From Acestrorhynchus altus (taxonomy: Eukaryota > Chordata > Actinopteri > Characiformes > Acestrorhynchidae): 64,000 nucleotides of DNA. Shown here in pieces: positions 9,441 to 22,728 of this stretch. The stretch covers positions 28,245,490-28,309,489 of the forward strand of contig CM067511.1 of assembly GCA_034509495.1 (NCBI GenBank), written 5' to 3'. The position numbers and the translations under genes are program-made. The first letter of the stretch is position 1; the number at the start of each line of letters is the position of its first letter. The notes under the pieces were generated by a model. That model worked only from the letters and a program-made list of their open reading frames with translations, was not told the DNA's origin and made no database searches.

Positions 9441-11979
9441 TTTGTTGTTAAGTTACTTTTGTTTTAGAATTCATACATTCATGCTAAGTATCATCTATTA
9501 ACCACACATTGTTTTAAGATTGTGTTTGTAGTTGTGTTGGTAAGTACAATGTAATAGAAAACATACTGTCTTTTTGCAAAATATGTGAGAAGTGTATAAT
9601 GCTTTCACTGCAGATGCAGTTCAGAGACTTCATATCAACTTGCTGCAGATGTAGAGTGGCAGCGTGGGAATTAAATAAGGTTGGGCTTCTGTGTTTACAC
9701 ATGCATGGTGGTGTAGCCTGCCAAAGTTGGGGTGTGGGTCAAACCTCTCCAACTCCCTCACAGATAACGAGCAGGCCATGAGCAATGCACATTTCATGCT
9801 CTTCATGCATCTTACGAGTGTTGAGAGGGTCGAGGTACTTAGCGTCCGTTTAGAATCTCTCAGATTCACCCGTGTTTTTTAGGTAAAACAACAACATTGT
9901 ACATTGCATTTTGGAAGCCTTGTGAATTATCTACTGATTAGTGCTTAGAAACAGCCAATGCGTCTCACATCTATAAAAACCTTTTACAATGATTAAAAAG
10001 AGATAACAAACTTACTGACTGGTTCTTAAAGGTTTATTGTTGTTGAGCACAAGAACTTTTTAAATGCCATTGGTTAAAGATCACATTATAGTTTCAATTG
10101 CAGACACCAGCCAAGGTTCTTACGTTGTGCTCCCATCTTATGGGTTTGACAGCATTACTTTTTTCACTGCAAAGGAACAAGGATTAGGTTAGGTTAGTTA
10201 ATTTTAAAGTTAGGGATTTTCTTAATTTATTACTATATGACTAAATGACTCAAGCCACAGCCATGCATCATATGTATTGAAATTTCTTGTTTATTGAAGA
10301 TCATGACCAGGTAAAGGAGCTTAGGAATGGCTCGCGGGGCTTCAGCCACAGAAGATTTCAAACCTCCCCAAAACTCTCAGTTAACTGCTAAATAATAAAT
10401 AAACATAAACAAAATCTCCATTCCAATCAACATTTTTAAAAAGCTCTAAAATAAATGTATAATTTATCATTATGAATTAAATATAATGGGTTTATTAATT
10501 GAAATGTTTATTGAATTCACAGTTTTCTCAAAAGCACAATGGGTTACGTGAATATTTCAACACTTTTGATGGCATCGCCTAAAGAGATTCCCCATCAGGC
10601 TACTTGTGTTGTGCATGATGCTTATAAATGTTTTAAACTATTTATCATAGCAAGTGTAGTTGGTTTTTGCTGGTTTTGTCACTGACTTCTGTGAACTCCA
10701 GTCACACAGACCTGTTCAGAAAAATTAACAGAACATGTCAATAAATCCGCAGTTTAAAGGAATCCATTATTCAAAAGCAAGTCCATTATTTCATTTATAA
10801 ATCCATTTTTTTTGCTCCAATTACTTTTCGAAACATCTTAAAATGGAAGAACTAAAATACATAGTCATTCAGGACTTCTCTGGGAGGAACTGAACACCTG
10901 AGAGTCTTTAGTTTGTAGAAGCGCTTCACAGAGATCAACCAGAAAGTAGACACACTAATTATTGAAACATTTGACTTTCTGTCAGTGTGAGAAAAAGTGG
11001 TTTCTATTTGGGGCATGACAAATGGTGTAATTTTTAACTGTTGAATGTTGAATTTAAATCAGTTTTGATAGCAGTAGACTTTAGATATTTTTATAATGAA
11101 TTGCAGGTCTAGCATTAGAGGTGACTCACCAAAGCACTATTCATTTAAAGTAATTTTTTACTATGCAGTCTACTTTCTATATTATTATTAAATATTATTT
11201 CATAATTAAAAACTTAGAAAGTTTAGGAATTGGATTTGGAAATTTGAAGATTTTATTTAACTTTATGATTTTCAGTCCATGAATGTCAAGGTTGAATTTC
11301 TATTGAACGCTAATCAGTTTAGACCTTAAAGAACATTTTAGAATATAATATATGAAGGGAAACTTATTAAATGTAATTTTGTCTGACGGTAGTTTGGCTC
11401 TATGTTTCGGCTCTTGTGCTGTGGTAGTTAAAATGCAGTGAGCACACTGGATGTGTTTTGTTTTAAATGCCAGAAGTACAGATCAGGAGAGAATTAGTGA
11501 CCCATTCAGCTGCAATCATTCAACCACATGAAAGTTCAGATTGTTCTCACAACATGTATACAAAGTCCCTTATCTTATGTGAAGCTCAGTTTTTAGGGTT
11601 TCTATTGTTTCTTTTTTCTCATTTTAAATGTGGTGTGTTAAAAATTTCCTTGAAACAATGTAGGATACAGGAAGTGGAAGTAATAATCATTTTCTACAAT
11701 GATTTATGAATGTCATTCTGCGTAAAAGTGACAAAGCCAAATATATAAATAAAGCTCACTAACTCTATTCATTTTTATTGCTTTTTAATTGAAATGATGA
11801 TGTCTTTGAGGTACCAACATATATTTATTGCATTTGTTCTTCATACTTCTTTCATAAAACAACTAATCATTCCGCCAGGTAAATAGCTCAGCTTGACCTT
11901 TAAATAGAAATATATAGGGGCATTTGTGCTGATGAGTTTTATATACATTTTCATTCAAATTACGATGAATAGAATAATA

Positions 11980-12037
<58 letters not shown>

Positions 12038-13090
12038 CCAGCATTACGAGCTATATTGCATTAACCATTTATTCCATTTTCACAAAACGATGGCAAATTA
12101 GTTAATATTGTGTGAGATATTTATATATCACATTGATTTAAGACTTCAATTAACTATATTTCGATACAATCAGAGAATTCATCCAGCTACATCTATCAAA
12201 GTCATAATAGAGGTAAGCACTCTACCATTTCATTTTACTATATTCCTTTATATTGTAAACAACAAACTAAAAATATCATATGATGCAGCATAGCAAAAAT
12301 ATAAACCAAGGTTTACATAATATAGAATATAATTTTATACACTAAACAGAGGGTATATTAAAGTCAAGAACTCAAGAAACAATATATTATAATTATGAAT
12401 TTATTGAAAAATATCTCAGCCAGCTAAAGATATCATTCATTGCAACTGCCCACCAACAACCCCATGAGGGCATATGTTGATACCGCAGCGCAGAAGTACA
12501 TCATCCAATAACAGTGACATTTTTAGAAGTTTTTTGTAAAAAGTGTATTGTAGTAAATGTGAGAGTGTACAGAGACAAAAATGTGGCTCAAACAGAGCTG
12601 ATATATTCCATTAACCCTTTCAATGGTCACTACACGTAGAAATGGCGCACACCCCTGTGTGTGTATGTGTGTGTGAGGGTGTGACCATAGATGTGTGATC
12701 TGCTTTGGGTGTGTGTGTGTGTGTACTGGCCGTAAGGTTGAGTTTCAACATGGTCGAGCATAAGGGTAGAGGCAGAGATGTGTGAAGAAGCAGTGGATCA
12801 TATGCTCCTTCTCAAATGGCATTTGGTAAAATGTATTGAGAGATAGAAAAAGAGAAAGGCAGGCCCAGCCATGATCGAAGGATAAAAAACAGCAAAAAAA
12901 GCAGAAAATGAGGATGTCACTCAAAACTGCATGTTAAGAAACAACCCGTTTTTCTTAAGATGTTGAAGGTTAAATAAATGGCCATTGTGTCCATTTCACA
13001 AGTATGTGTTTTTCTTAATACACCTCAGCGCATCGTCCAACGCCTATTTTATTTGCTGCACCTCGCATCTCGCCTACAATTCAACTGCAC
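9441..13090. other. AT-rich non-coding stretch
   Basis: No exon, transposase or SINE recognised across about 3.6 kb. It holds an AAT microsatellite (11975-12036) and short GT runs near 12656-12724. The small open frames are in AT-rich sequence without family resemblance. Confidence 0.45.
11975..12036 (+). repeat. (AAT)n microsatellite
   Basis: About 20 AAT units with one TATAAT interruption at the left end. Confidence 0.95.
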
Positions 13091-13092
13091 CA

Positions 13093-13335
13093 ACTGATCC
13101 CAAAACGACAGGAGTGCCATCATTCCAGAGAACACAGTTCCACAGCCTGGCATTAAACATGATATTTCAAATAGCCTCTGTGTTCTGCTCCTATTCTATC
13201 AGTCAGCATCCTCTACCGGGACTAGACAAGCTGTTGCTGCATTTCATTATCCTGTCAGCAATGCAGGCAGCTGAGCCTAAAGTAGTTGAATGTATTCATT
13301 AGAAGGGATGTCCACAAACAATTGGACATACAGTG
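13093..13335 (+). mobile_element. Family A element, 5'-truncated
   Basis: The right half of family A: it begins near the 'ccatcattccagagaacaca' block (13117-13136), runs through cctggcattaaacatg, the 'gactagacaagctg' block and the 'gaatgtattcattagaaggg' block, and ends with the terminal repeat ggacatacagtg at 13324-13335. The left TIR is missing, so the copy cannot move. Confidence 0.72.
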
Positions 13336-13480
13336 CACATGGTGCTTACTTTGTTGCTGGTGAAGCATGGGGACTTTACATGTGTATGGTAATTTGCAAT
13401 GTCTATTCCATGACAATTGAATTATTTATTTGGTTATTTTGAGATTTCTAGGCATCACTGTAGCAGATTTAGGAAGGCAT

Positions 13481-13860
13481 TAGCCTCTCTCTGCTTTGGC
13501 TACTGAGGCATGGACTCCACAAGGCCTCTGAAGATGTCCTGTGGTATATTGCACCAGATGTAACTGCAGAGCTCAGGGATCTGTAAGTTGTGAAGTGTGG
13601 GACTCATGATCAATTCAATGAGCCTTGGATGGCCAGATCCTGTCACTACAATTTCATCAATTGCCTTCCTGGGCTAATACTTTTGTCTTTGTTAAGTTCT
13701 AATTATCACATACTTCCTAAAAACTACCCACACAGTCTGCTTAATACATCACCTCACAACTGACTCGCTGCACAAATATCCCATATCTCGACATGTGCCA
13801 CGGTAACAAGATAATCAGTGTTATTCACTTCATATCTCAGTGGATTTCATGTTATGATAC
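13481..13860 (-). mobile_element. IS630/Tc1/mariner-type transposon relic, internally deleted
   Basis: Remnant of an autonomous element with the transposase on the minus strand. The left part (13481-13580) encodes, read in reverse, a decayed transposase C terminus including the words QDIFRGLVESMP. The right part (13600-13860) corresponds to the N-terminal helix-turn-helix region and the 5' flank (agataatcagtgttattcac at 13810-13829, then a degraded terminal repeat reaching 13860). The catalytic DDE core between them is gone. The end resembles the terminal repeat of the family B elements at 28375, 46452 and 54242, which makes this a candidate relative of their source. Recognition rests on my memory of the consensus, and an alignment would settle it. 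Confidence 0.6.
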
Positions 13861-13965
13861 CAATCCAATATCAATCTGCAGAGATGCCAGGAGCATTTAT
13901 TGGGGTTTTTTCTCAAGTCAGCGCATTTTTGTCCTAAAAAGTACAAAGTACAATAACAAAATACC

Positions 13966-13966
<1 letters not shown>

Positions 13967-14035
<69 letters not shown>
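13967..14035 (+). repeat. (AC)n microsatellite
   Basis: Perfect AC run of about 69 bases. The Thr-His and Val-Cys frames on the two strands are translations of it. Confidence 0.97.
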
Positions 14036-14036
<1 letters not shown>

Positions 14037-14179
14037 CACCGAGTATTTAACCTGCAAAAACAGAATTATAATCAAAGTGGACGGCACTGTACTCTACTTT
14101 CAAACAGTGATAGTGGAAAATCAATAGAAGGCCTAGGTGTACAGAGGCTGTGAAAGATTCAGCTCACCTAATATATAAT

Positions 14180-14193
14180 GAGAGAGAGAGAGA

Positions 14194-14276
<83 letters not shown>
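14180..14276 (+). repeat. (GA)n microsatellite
   Basis: About 97 bases of GA with GG, AA and GC interruptions near 14196, 14218 and 14272. Confidence 0.96.
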
Positions 14277-14277
<1 letters not shown>

Positions 14278-14280
14278 AAA

Positions 14281-14768
14281 AACACTAATCTAAACAACAA
14301 TAAATTAAGATGGTACGAGAAAAAAAAAAATAGGTTTACAGAAAAAGAAACGAATGGCTGATGGAAAAGTAGGAAGAAGAATGAATAAAAGAAAAGACGG
14401 GAGCCGGGTGGAGGATATTGGAAAATAAATAAAGAAATAAAGAAAGAGAAAGCCTTCTATTGATTCTCTTTTGCATTCATTGCTCTCACTCTCCTCTCCG
14501 TCCACATTCCTGCACAGACACCCAACCGGCAGCTCTGACTGAGTAGAAAGGTGACATTCACTGATGGAATAATTAGGGGATGGCTGATCACGTCAGGTCA
14601 GTGATGTTGATAACGATAATTAGGTGGGTGATAATGGCACAGAGCAGTGTTATGACAACAGATGACAATGATGGATAGAGAGACACAATAATAATGATAT
14701 TTATTATTGCAAAATTAGCTGCTTATGTAAACTGCTTAAGCATTATCAGTGAAAAATTTTATTTCACA

Positions 14769-14809
<41 letters not shown>

Positions 14810-17002
14810 ACGGACAAAAATGGAGATACATGGTATATTTTAATGGATCAATATTGATTATTTTAATCTCAATCCAGTTCCACGTCTTGGTGTTCCAAGC
14901 CTCATGACGCAGAACATGGAAACATAATGTAATGTCTGAAACTGTGACGCCATTGCAGAAGCAGAGCTGTTTCACTGATGGGAGAGCTGCACACCTTTCT
15001 TTGTTTTAAAACCAGCTCTGAACTGAAGTGAAAGCAAATTACAGCACATTCACTATTCGATTTCACATCAGAAGTCAACAAACAATAACAGATATCAGTG
15101 TAGAGTGTGTACCCATGCCCATGCACACACATGAACAAATGAGGCATTATTAATATATTAAAAGATATAAAAAATAATTTTAAGGAAAGCCATGTCTAAA
15201 CTAAAGAAACGAATCCAGAATGAAGGGTAAATGTTACTTGTGGGATCTAATTGTAAGAGTTGTGATTTACAGTTTATAAATATAAACTGTTGCAATTTCT
15301 GTATTACAGTTCTATTTTGTTTCAGCCTTCTGAGCGTCCCAAAATGTTACTTCAAAGGTCCCCGGTTTAGAGTGTTATGAAACTTGTTCATGAAAGGGAA
15401 CATACTGTTTTATTGTTTTATTCAGTGTTTATGCACACACATTTGGGTATCTGGCATGCCTTTCAAGCCACATTTTGTGAAATAAGATAACCCAGTCTGA
15501 TTTTTGTAAGCTGCCTAGTGCCGAAAACCACAGCTCGAGAAGTACCTTAGCAAAAATGGTGCCATTGTGTTTTTTTTTTTTTCAGAAGCACCAGACCTGC
15601 TAGCATTATGTCTAAGCTAATAGCAAAGCTCTGCTGTGAGCTGCACAGACCAGCACAAATCAGTATATCAGCCCTCCAGCCAGAGAACAGAAGAGCTGAG
15701 TGGATAAAGTTTATTTTTGACGGCCGGGTCCCAGCTCCAGTTTGCAAAATCCTATAGGCTATGCGTGCTTACCACTTTGTGCATGCCAGTCTGTGTAGGT
15801 GCCATGCAAAGCTGGCAGCAAAATATTTCTAAAAAGGGTGATTAATATTCTTTTGTGGCAAAAAAAAAAAAAAACAAGGTTCTTGGGTTAAGCATTACTA
15901 TGTAATACGTTTGGCTGGGTTGTGTCAGGATTGAATCATTGTCTTTGGTCTTGAAACCCAAACAACCTTAAAAATCTGAATTTGCATGAAACTAAGTAGC
16001 AGCCTGGATATATTTCTTCTCTGACATGCAAAACCAAACCCTCATTCCGCAACCTCTCCTGAGACACTCAGCGAGAGCACTGGACAAAATATAGATGGGT
16101 TTCTGTGTAAAGTCATTTAAGAAACGTGAGCACATCCAGGGGGGCGGAAAGCAACAGAAAGGGGCACTTTTTCAAACAGGAGAGCAACAATGACAGGATG
16201 TTGTGTAGTTAAACTGCAGCAACTACAGAGAAGATGGTTGTAAAAGGTTTCATCCAAAGGAGACCACGTCCCTCTGCAGAAGTTTATGGATTCAGAACTG
16301 AGATAGTTGGTGCAATGCAAACTAGGAAGGCTTTAATTGATATTCAGCAATTTCCTCACTGCCTCAGGCCTGATAAGCTATCATGCATCTCATGTCATGT
16401 ACGGTCCATTTGCAGTCATTGTCCAACTTAATCATAACTCAAAACATCCATTGTAAATATTTTTACATTGACTTAGCAACAGTAAAGCTACCACCATGCT
16501 GCTAATATTGTGTAATAAGGAACAGATAGACTCAACAAAAACAGGTAAACTGGGTGACATTTACAGGATATGACAGCAAGTTGGATCAATTGTTGTAATA
16601 AACATTGAGTGTTAGTCTTTGTGATAAGCATTTAGTTAATAATAAACTTACCAGGGGTTTAAGACCTGATGCCTAGATGATACTGGTAGTAAAACTATTG
16701 TTAGCTGACTTTTTACAAGCTACTCTATTAATATGCAATAACAAAAAAACAGATCTGATTCTGAAAACGGTCATTTAATGTGGCCGTAGACAAATGTTAC
16801 CATCGTGTAACTGGCGGTATTACCAAAGTGCACCCTTTTTGCCCACTGGCTGCATGCACACCAAATACTATTTGTAAATGGGAAACCCACCTACACAAAA
16901 CACCCCCAACAATCAGCTGTTTTTCACAGAGGAGAAAAATATCATATAAATTAAATAAAAGTGAATATATATGGTTTTTCATACATAAAACCTTATCCTT
17001 GA
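14281..17002. other. Non-coding stretch
   Basis: No gene recognised. It holds an AC microsatellite at 14769-14811, an A-rich run near 15860-15874 and a T run near 15571-15582. The rest appears unique and AT-rich. Confidence 0.4.
14769..14811 (+). repeat. (AC)n microsatellite
   Basis: AC run with one AAAC interruption near the right end. Confidence 0.95.
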
Positions 17003-17216
17003 TCTCTTAGAACCTGAAATTCTCACTTTACAGGCATTTACATGCTGTTTTCTAGAACTCAGTGGCTAATGACACCACTGACCCAGATATTGAGAAAATG
17101 AGAAGGGAGGGGCTGTTTGCTCTAATTTTTGCTCACATAGTGTTTTACTTTTAGAATAAAAGTCCCAAGAAGGGATACTATTGACACATACATAAATAAC
17201 AAATACAATAAAGGAT
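17003..17216 (+). repeat. Family C dispersed repeat, copy 1 (internally deleted)
   Basis: Matches the copy at 55808-56136 at both ends: it starts ctcttagaacctgaaattct, contains a cactgacccagatattgag block (about 17076-17094) and a gggaggggctg block, and ends with acatacataaataacaaata followed by caataaagg. The middle section carried by the other copies is missing here. No open frame, no obvious tRNA promoter, no clear terminal inverted repeat. I cannot name the family. Confidence 0.6.
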
Positions 17217-17624
17217 ATTTAGATGTTTATTTTATTGTTTTTTCTTCTTCTTCTTCTTTTTATTTATTTTACTACTGTCAAGTATTTGTAATTCATTATA
17301 CAAATATCCACATCAGTCTTATCTTTTCAAATAATTTTAACACTGGTGATCATTTTTTTAATATTAAAAAATCAAAAAACTCCTGCAAATATTTATTTTT
17401 ATTTATTTTTACATCTCAAATCAACACAAATTTAAGTAGCATAGGATCTCCTACAAATAACAATATCTGGCTATTTTGGTGAATAAAAGTACATCAAACT
17501 GTGAAAACATTTCACAAAATTAGCCTAAAGGCTAAATGTTCATATTGTGAATGGACCTACAAAAATATTGTCAAATATTATTTGGAATTATTACAGTAAC
17601 ACAAACATACAAATGAACCCAAAT

Positions 17625-17713
<89 letters not shown>

Positions 17714-19369
17714 TAATAACAATAATAATAATAATAATTTCACTCTAATACTTTGAATAGTAATGCTTGCTAAAAATGTACATGAACCATTTCTCAGGCA
17801 GCAGAATCCTCCAGCAGGTTAAAGCCGTATATCCGGCCTGGCGCATCAAGCAAATGATGCTATGAGAGGCTTAGTAGACTCGCCAGTCATCAACACGTCT
17901 GAAGCTTTCCTGTGCTTCTGTCTAGACAGCCCTTTGCTGAGCAGTTTGTAATTATCTGAGGGGTTCCTCAAGGGTGTGCTTCAGGGCATCCTGATGCTGT
18001 GGCTTTCTTCTCCATGTCTGTCTATCATGGGGCTGTGTAAATAAATGGCTGTGTAAATTAAACCTGAACAAATTTACAGTGACTGGGATGGGATCTGCTC
18101 TTTAGTTCCTGCCAACAAGAGTCTAGCAGTGACCTTCTACTTGTCTTATGTACATTTGTGTTCTGCTGCTGATTTCTTTAAAATGTATTTTTCTTTTTTA
18201 AGCGTTATGACTAAAGGTCCCTTCCTTAGACCACTAATACAATCCAGTTGCTCATTTCACCCTTTTTTTTACAGATTGCATCACAGATGCTAAGAGGTCT
18301 TTATTTGATTGGCCCTTTAAATATGAATCTAGATTTAAGATTTCATTCTTCCTTGAAGACTTAACAAAAACAATGCTTTATTTTATATTGACACAGCATG
18401 TGTTATGTAAGATAGCAGGCCATTAGGTTCATGCAAAAATGCATTTTAACAACATTTCAACCTGAAATAACTTGGAATGACTATGTTTTTCATCATCAAT
18501 AGTTAAGGTGGTGTTTTAAAGCAGAAATATTATTGCTACACTATGCAAGATTATATGTCTCCTGTTCGCTGCTATGGTGTCATAAACTAACCAATGACAT
18601 CAGAACTCATCTTTCATTTTTCGCAAGCCCACCAAAAATGAAAAAATCAGCACGCTTTATTGTCAGGCTGAGTAACTCGTTTTTTAATGCCCATCTAAAC
18701 TGTTATTTTTGACCCCAACCAATCAACTGAATTTTATTAATGATGTTTCTTTAATTACTAAAAGAGTATATCCTTGACAGGCAACATAATTTAGAAACAA
18801 TAAAATAGATGAGCTCATTTTAAATCAGAGGAAAACACCATCCATCGGCAGCAATAATAGAAGACCTTATAAGAGTTGGAACTGCTTATGACTAATCATG
18901 CAGGAATAATAAAAGAGCACCAGAAGCAGGTCCAGAAGTATTAGTTGCTCAGTCACTGTGACACAAAGGAAAGCAAAATGACATTAAAATCAGGAGCGGG
19001 TCTTCATATGAGACACACCTACACACAGCTGTGTGTCAAAGTACATGGTGAACTATATCACAGAAGCCTCTGTGGGAAGCATGCCAAACCAAAGCCTCTT
19101 ATTTCACTTTTCACTTTCTTTCTCAGACATAATTGCAAAACTCTATAAAGTTTTTAAAGGTTTTTAGCGCTGGACTCACACTGAGCATGAGCTTATTATT
19201 CACAGTATATATTCACACAGACGCCATTGTACCATTATGAAAGCAGGTTTGATTTTAAGGCAAAGAATCTATACCCATATACTTAGATATAAAGCTAGCA
19301 GAATAGGTTCGTGGTGACCCAATAACCCATACACATTGCTATTCAGTTATAGTGATTCACAATAGGTTC
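17217..19369. other. Non-coding stretch
   Basis: Holds the AAC/AAT array at 17624-17738. 17800-18170 is somewhat GC-richer unique sequence without a convincing frame, and the remainder is AT-rich. No gene recognised. Confidence 0.4.
17624..17738 (+). repeat. (AAC)n-(AAT)n compound microsatellite
   Basis: About 16 AAC units pass into about 21 AAT units with a few AAC units returning near 17708-17720. The poly-Asn frame is this tract. Confidence 0.96.
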
Positions 19370-19734
19370 TGTGGCAGTGAGGGGGCGGGAACAAAGAACC
19401 AGCCCCTCTCCTGGGCCTGGAGAGAGACTCTAATGTGACACACCTGGAGCTAGTTAAGAGGAAGGGTTCCAGGATGTGTCTGAAGGGGCTCAGTTCCCCC
19501 CACAGGGAGAGAGAACCCTGAAGAGATGTTTGAGCAAGGCCTTAGAAGCCCATGGGACATTGAAAGTACTGCTTGGTGTAGTATTACCCTCTGAATATGT
19601 TGTGTGTTGGATGTTTGTGTCATCTGTGAATAAAGGCCACTTTGGGTTGCTCAAGCCTGTGTCTGTGTTGCTTCTCTGTTCAGCTAAACACCTGGTTACC
19701 ATGGCCACTCCCCATCCTCCTGGGGTGCACGACA
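19370..19734 (+). mobile_element. Probable LTR of a Ty3/gypsy-type retrotransposon
   Basis: A GC-richer 365-bp island that begins TGTGGCAG and ends GACA, fitting the usual TG...CA borders of a long terminal repeat. It contains a polyadenylation signal (AATAAAGG, about 19629) roughly two-thirds along, as expected at the R region, followed by a T/C-rich U5-like segment. Just past the right end the sequence ctggtggggaaggtggg resembles a decayed tRNA primer-binding site. No gag or pol frame follows, so this would be a solo or truncated LTR. The overlapping 150-160 residue frames on both strands look like chance frames in GC-rich LTR sequence. I saw no second LTR in the window. Confidence 0.45.
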
Positions 19735-21298
19735 CTGGTGGGGAAGGTGGGAGAAAACCCCTTGCAAACTCAAAGAACTGTAACTCTGCATCCCTCACCT
19801 TGCCTCTTGATGTCCACACCAGAGACCAGGGCTGTGTCCAGAAACCCCAAAAGTTACTGCTTTTTGCGACCGATCCTCCTCTACTCCATGACCCGGAAAC
19901 TGATTTTGTGACTCCATCTTCCATTCTGTCTGAATGCTGATGGAGATGAAAGAAGCCACTTAAAATCCCCCACAAAGCGGCTTCCAGCAGAGGCTAGACG
20001 AGAGCATCCATGAGACACATGAGAGGATTTTGGAGTGACATTCCTGAGTACACCTGTTTATGCAGATTACTACAACTGCAGGCTGTGAGCAAACCTACAC
20101 CATTATAATACACATTTATACTATTATAATACACCCTTATAATCAACAGATTTTTAAATTCAATTAAAATATAAGTAAATAAAGAACAATATGGCCATGA
20201 CAACATATGCAACAAGGACAGTGAGATTATATTGTTTACTGTATCTCTGCAATGATCACTAATTTAATTCACAATAAACAGTTAAATGAGCCAAATCTTG
20301 ATGTGATAATCATTCAGCCTGGAGTTCTTATCTAAATTGATCTCCATCATATTAGGGCACAATTATCATTATCATATATATCATCATATAGAATTTCAGT
20401 AGAGCAATATGCATCATTTAATGATATTTTGAAAAACTGAGTTCAGTTTATCATAGATATGAAACCTTTTCTCAACATAGGGTGAAATAAATGTTATTTT
20501 TTTGTGGTTGTTGCTTCGGTTTTAGTGAAGTTATTTGATAAAACAGATCATAATGAATAAAGCAAATAAATAAATAATGTATATGTGTCTAAGTGCGCTT
20601 TATTAAAAGAACACCAAAGAATAAGCCCAAATAAACGTTCCTTAAAATGGTGGTACTAAAAAATGATTAAATACATTAAATGATTCTCAGCAAAATGTTT
20701 AATTCACTAGTTACTGCTTAATAATGAAGTAAACGGTCTTGAACTGTACTATTCCATTTAACACGGCTCAAATGTTCACTGACATCAATATTTTTGGACT
20801 CTCCGTACTTGTTTGTGATGCCTGTGGTGTGGACAGAAGAGAACATTTTTACACTCGAAAGCTTTAAGTCAAGATCATTGGCTTTCCGAAAGCCTGGTGT
20901 ACTGTAGCTCCGTAAGCTTCGCTGAGTCAACATTTCACATCTACTTATTTTGTAATTGAGGGATTTTTCATTTCATCTCTTCAGCACTGAAGTTGCACCA
21001 ACTGATAAGCTGTGTCATGAAAAACCTTGCAGATGGAAATTGATGAAAGTGTGGACTACACATACTTCACTGTTAGAAATAACAATAACAACAATAACAA
21101 CAACAACAATAATAATAACAATAATAATAATAATAATAATAATAATAATCTTATTAATTTTAATAATATTTTTTCGCAGTACATTTCAAATAACACACCT
21201 GCAATTACAGGATGGTCAAAGAATGTGAGACCACACTGAAAATCTGGATTCCATGCTTTCATTTAAGTCTGGTAATAAATAACTATTTTAGAGTTTGA
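19735..21298. other. Possible retrotransposon leader, then AT-rich spacer
   Basis: 19735-19990 keeps the GC-rich character of the upstream LTR and may be its leader. From 20000 the sequence turns AT-rich and non-coding, with an AAC/AAT microsatellite at 21079-21149. No gene recognised. Confidence 0.35.
21079..21149 (+). repeat. (AAC)n-(AAT)n compound microsatellite
   Basis: AAC and AAT units mixed at the left, pure AAT at the right. Same compound type as at 17624. Confidence 0.95.
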
Positions 21299-21514
21299 CC
21301 CTGTATGGGCAAAATTACTGGATCAGCTGTTTATTTACTGTTTCTTCTGGAATCAAATGTATTGGAAAGAGTTTATCCTGCATTTCTAGGAGTAACTGTT
21401 TCTACTGTTTAGAGAAAACCTTCTACTATGTACATCTACAGGGACTAAATGTGTGTGGGAGCTGTGTGTGTATTCACTAGAAGGGATGTCTACAAACATT
21501 TGGACATGGAGTAC
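21299..21514 (+). mobile_element. Family A element, internally deleted, both ends present
   Basis: A 216-bp copy with both termini. The left end tgtatgggcaaaattactgg (21302-21321) and right end acaaacatttggacatgga (21493-21511) match the two terminal repeats of the longer copies. About half of the internal sequence is missing: the block ending aaaaccttctact joins directly to acatctacagggactaaatg. Such end-retaining deletions are typical of gap-repair products of cut-and-paste transposons. Confidence 0.72.
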
Positions 21515-22728
21515 AGTTCAATGTATACTAACTTAAGCACATTTGTGACACTGATAGTTTTAAGGCCTTTAGATGAGAATATCTATTTTTCATTTCTCTT
21601 GTTTTGCTGAACCATTAAAATGCTTTGTATTACATTACAAACAAAGGCAAACTAGAAGCACCAGTGGTCTCAGACCACCAAAGACACTGAACCTAAATCA
21701 ACTTTGTCTAATATGAGTGTGTCTGTGGGGATGAAATCATGAAGGAAGTCAATATGGAGCTTCTACCTCTCTATGAGTACAAATGATGCATTTTGCTTGT
21801 CTAATTTGTACAAAGTGCCTCCAGCAGTCTCTTGTAGACACCTACCACATGCCTAGAAGCACACTCAGAGACAGTCTCTAGGCTGTTTGAGTTTCTTCTA
21901 ATTATATGCGTAATTGGTTCTGTTACAGAATCCTCCACATTTAACTGATTTTCCGATGCTGACAGTTTGTTTTGCAGGTTATGTGTCCACATCAGTGGAT
22001 GTTTAATTATTAAAATTGTGTCATACAGATGCTCATGATTACAAAGTTATAAACGTTTTGACTAGAAATGCAGTGAAAAAGCAAAAGAAAGATTTTAATT
22101 GAAAACATAAAAAAATATGACACCCTAAACCATCATCTACAGTGAAAACTGGACTTCAGACATCTTCCCTTCTGTACGTCTCCACTCTTGTCCACACTGT
22201 TAGACTCTTGATTTCCAATTAAATGAAACATGAGCTCTTGGCCATACAGATAAAAAGTAAAACAAAAATGGCTTAAAATGTCACTGCTGTCCATCGAAAA
22301 GCATGTCTCTCAGTTTGTGTCCATCTTTAGTTTTGTCCATGGTTTGAACCCTGCAGCTCCTCTGTACACTCTAGAAACACTTCTGGGTGAATAAACCAAT
22401 ATAAACGTCTCACAATTAGTCACATTTAGTCAAATAGGCTTATTTAACATTACCTTCCATTCAAAGTTAAGGTCATTTTTGCTTTTCTCTGTAATATTGC
22501 AATTTTGGAGATGAACGTTTTTCATTGGATAGCAAAGATATGTCACTTTACAAGCAATAGATATAGAAAGCATGGCAGTGTTTTTCCATTTTTAGTTAAA
22601 TTCTAAACAATATTCTACTTGATATACAGTATTAATATGTTCAGTGGCACATAGTTTTGTGACCCTGCTGTAACAGTTTCTACAATTATACTAAAATCAC
22701 TTTGAACGTTGACTCAGAACATACATTA

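Noticed and set aside
19476..19975. 154- and 161-codon frames on opposite strands
   Set aside because: They lie within the probable LTR and leader, overlap each other fully and resemble no family I know.
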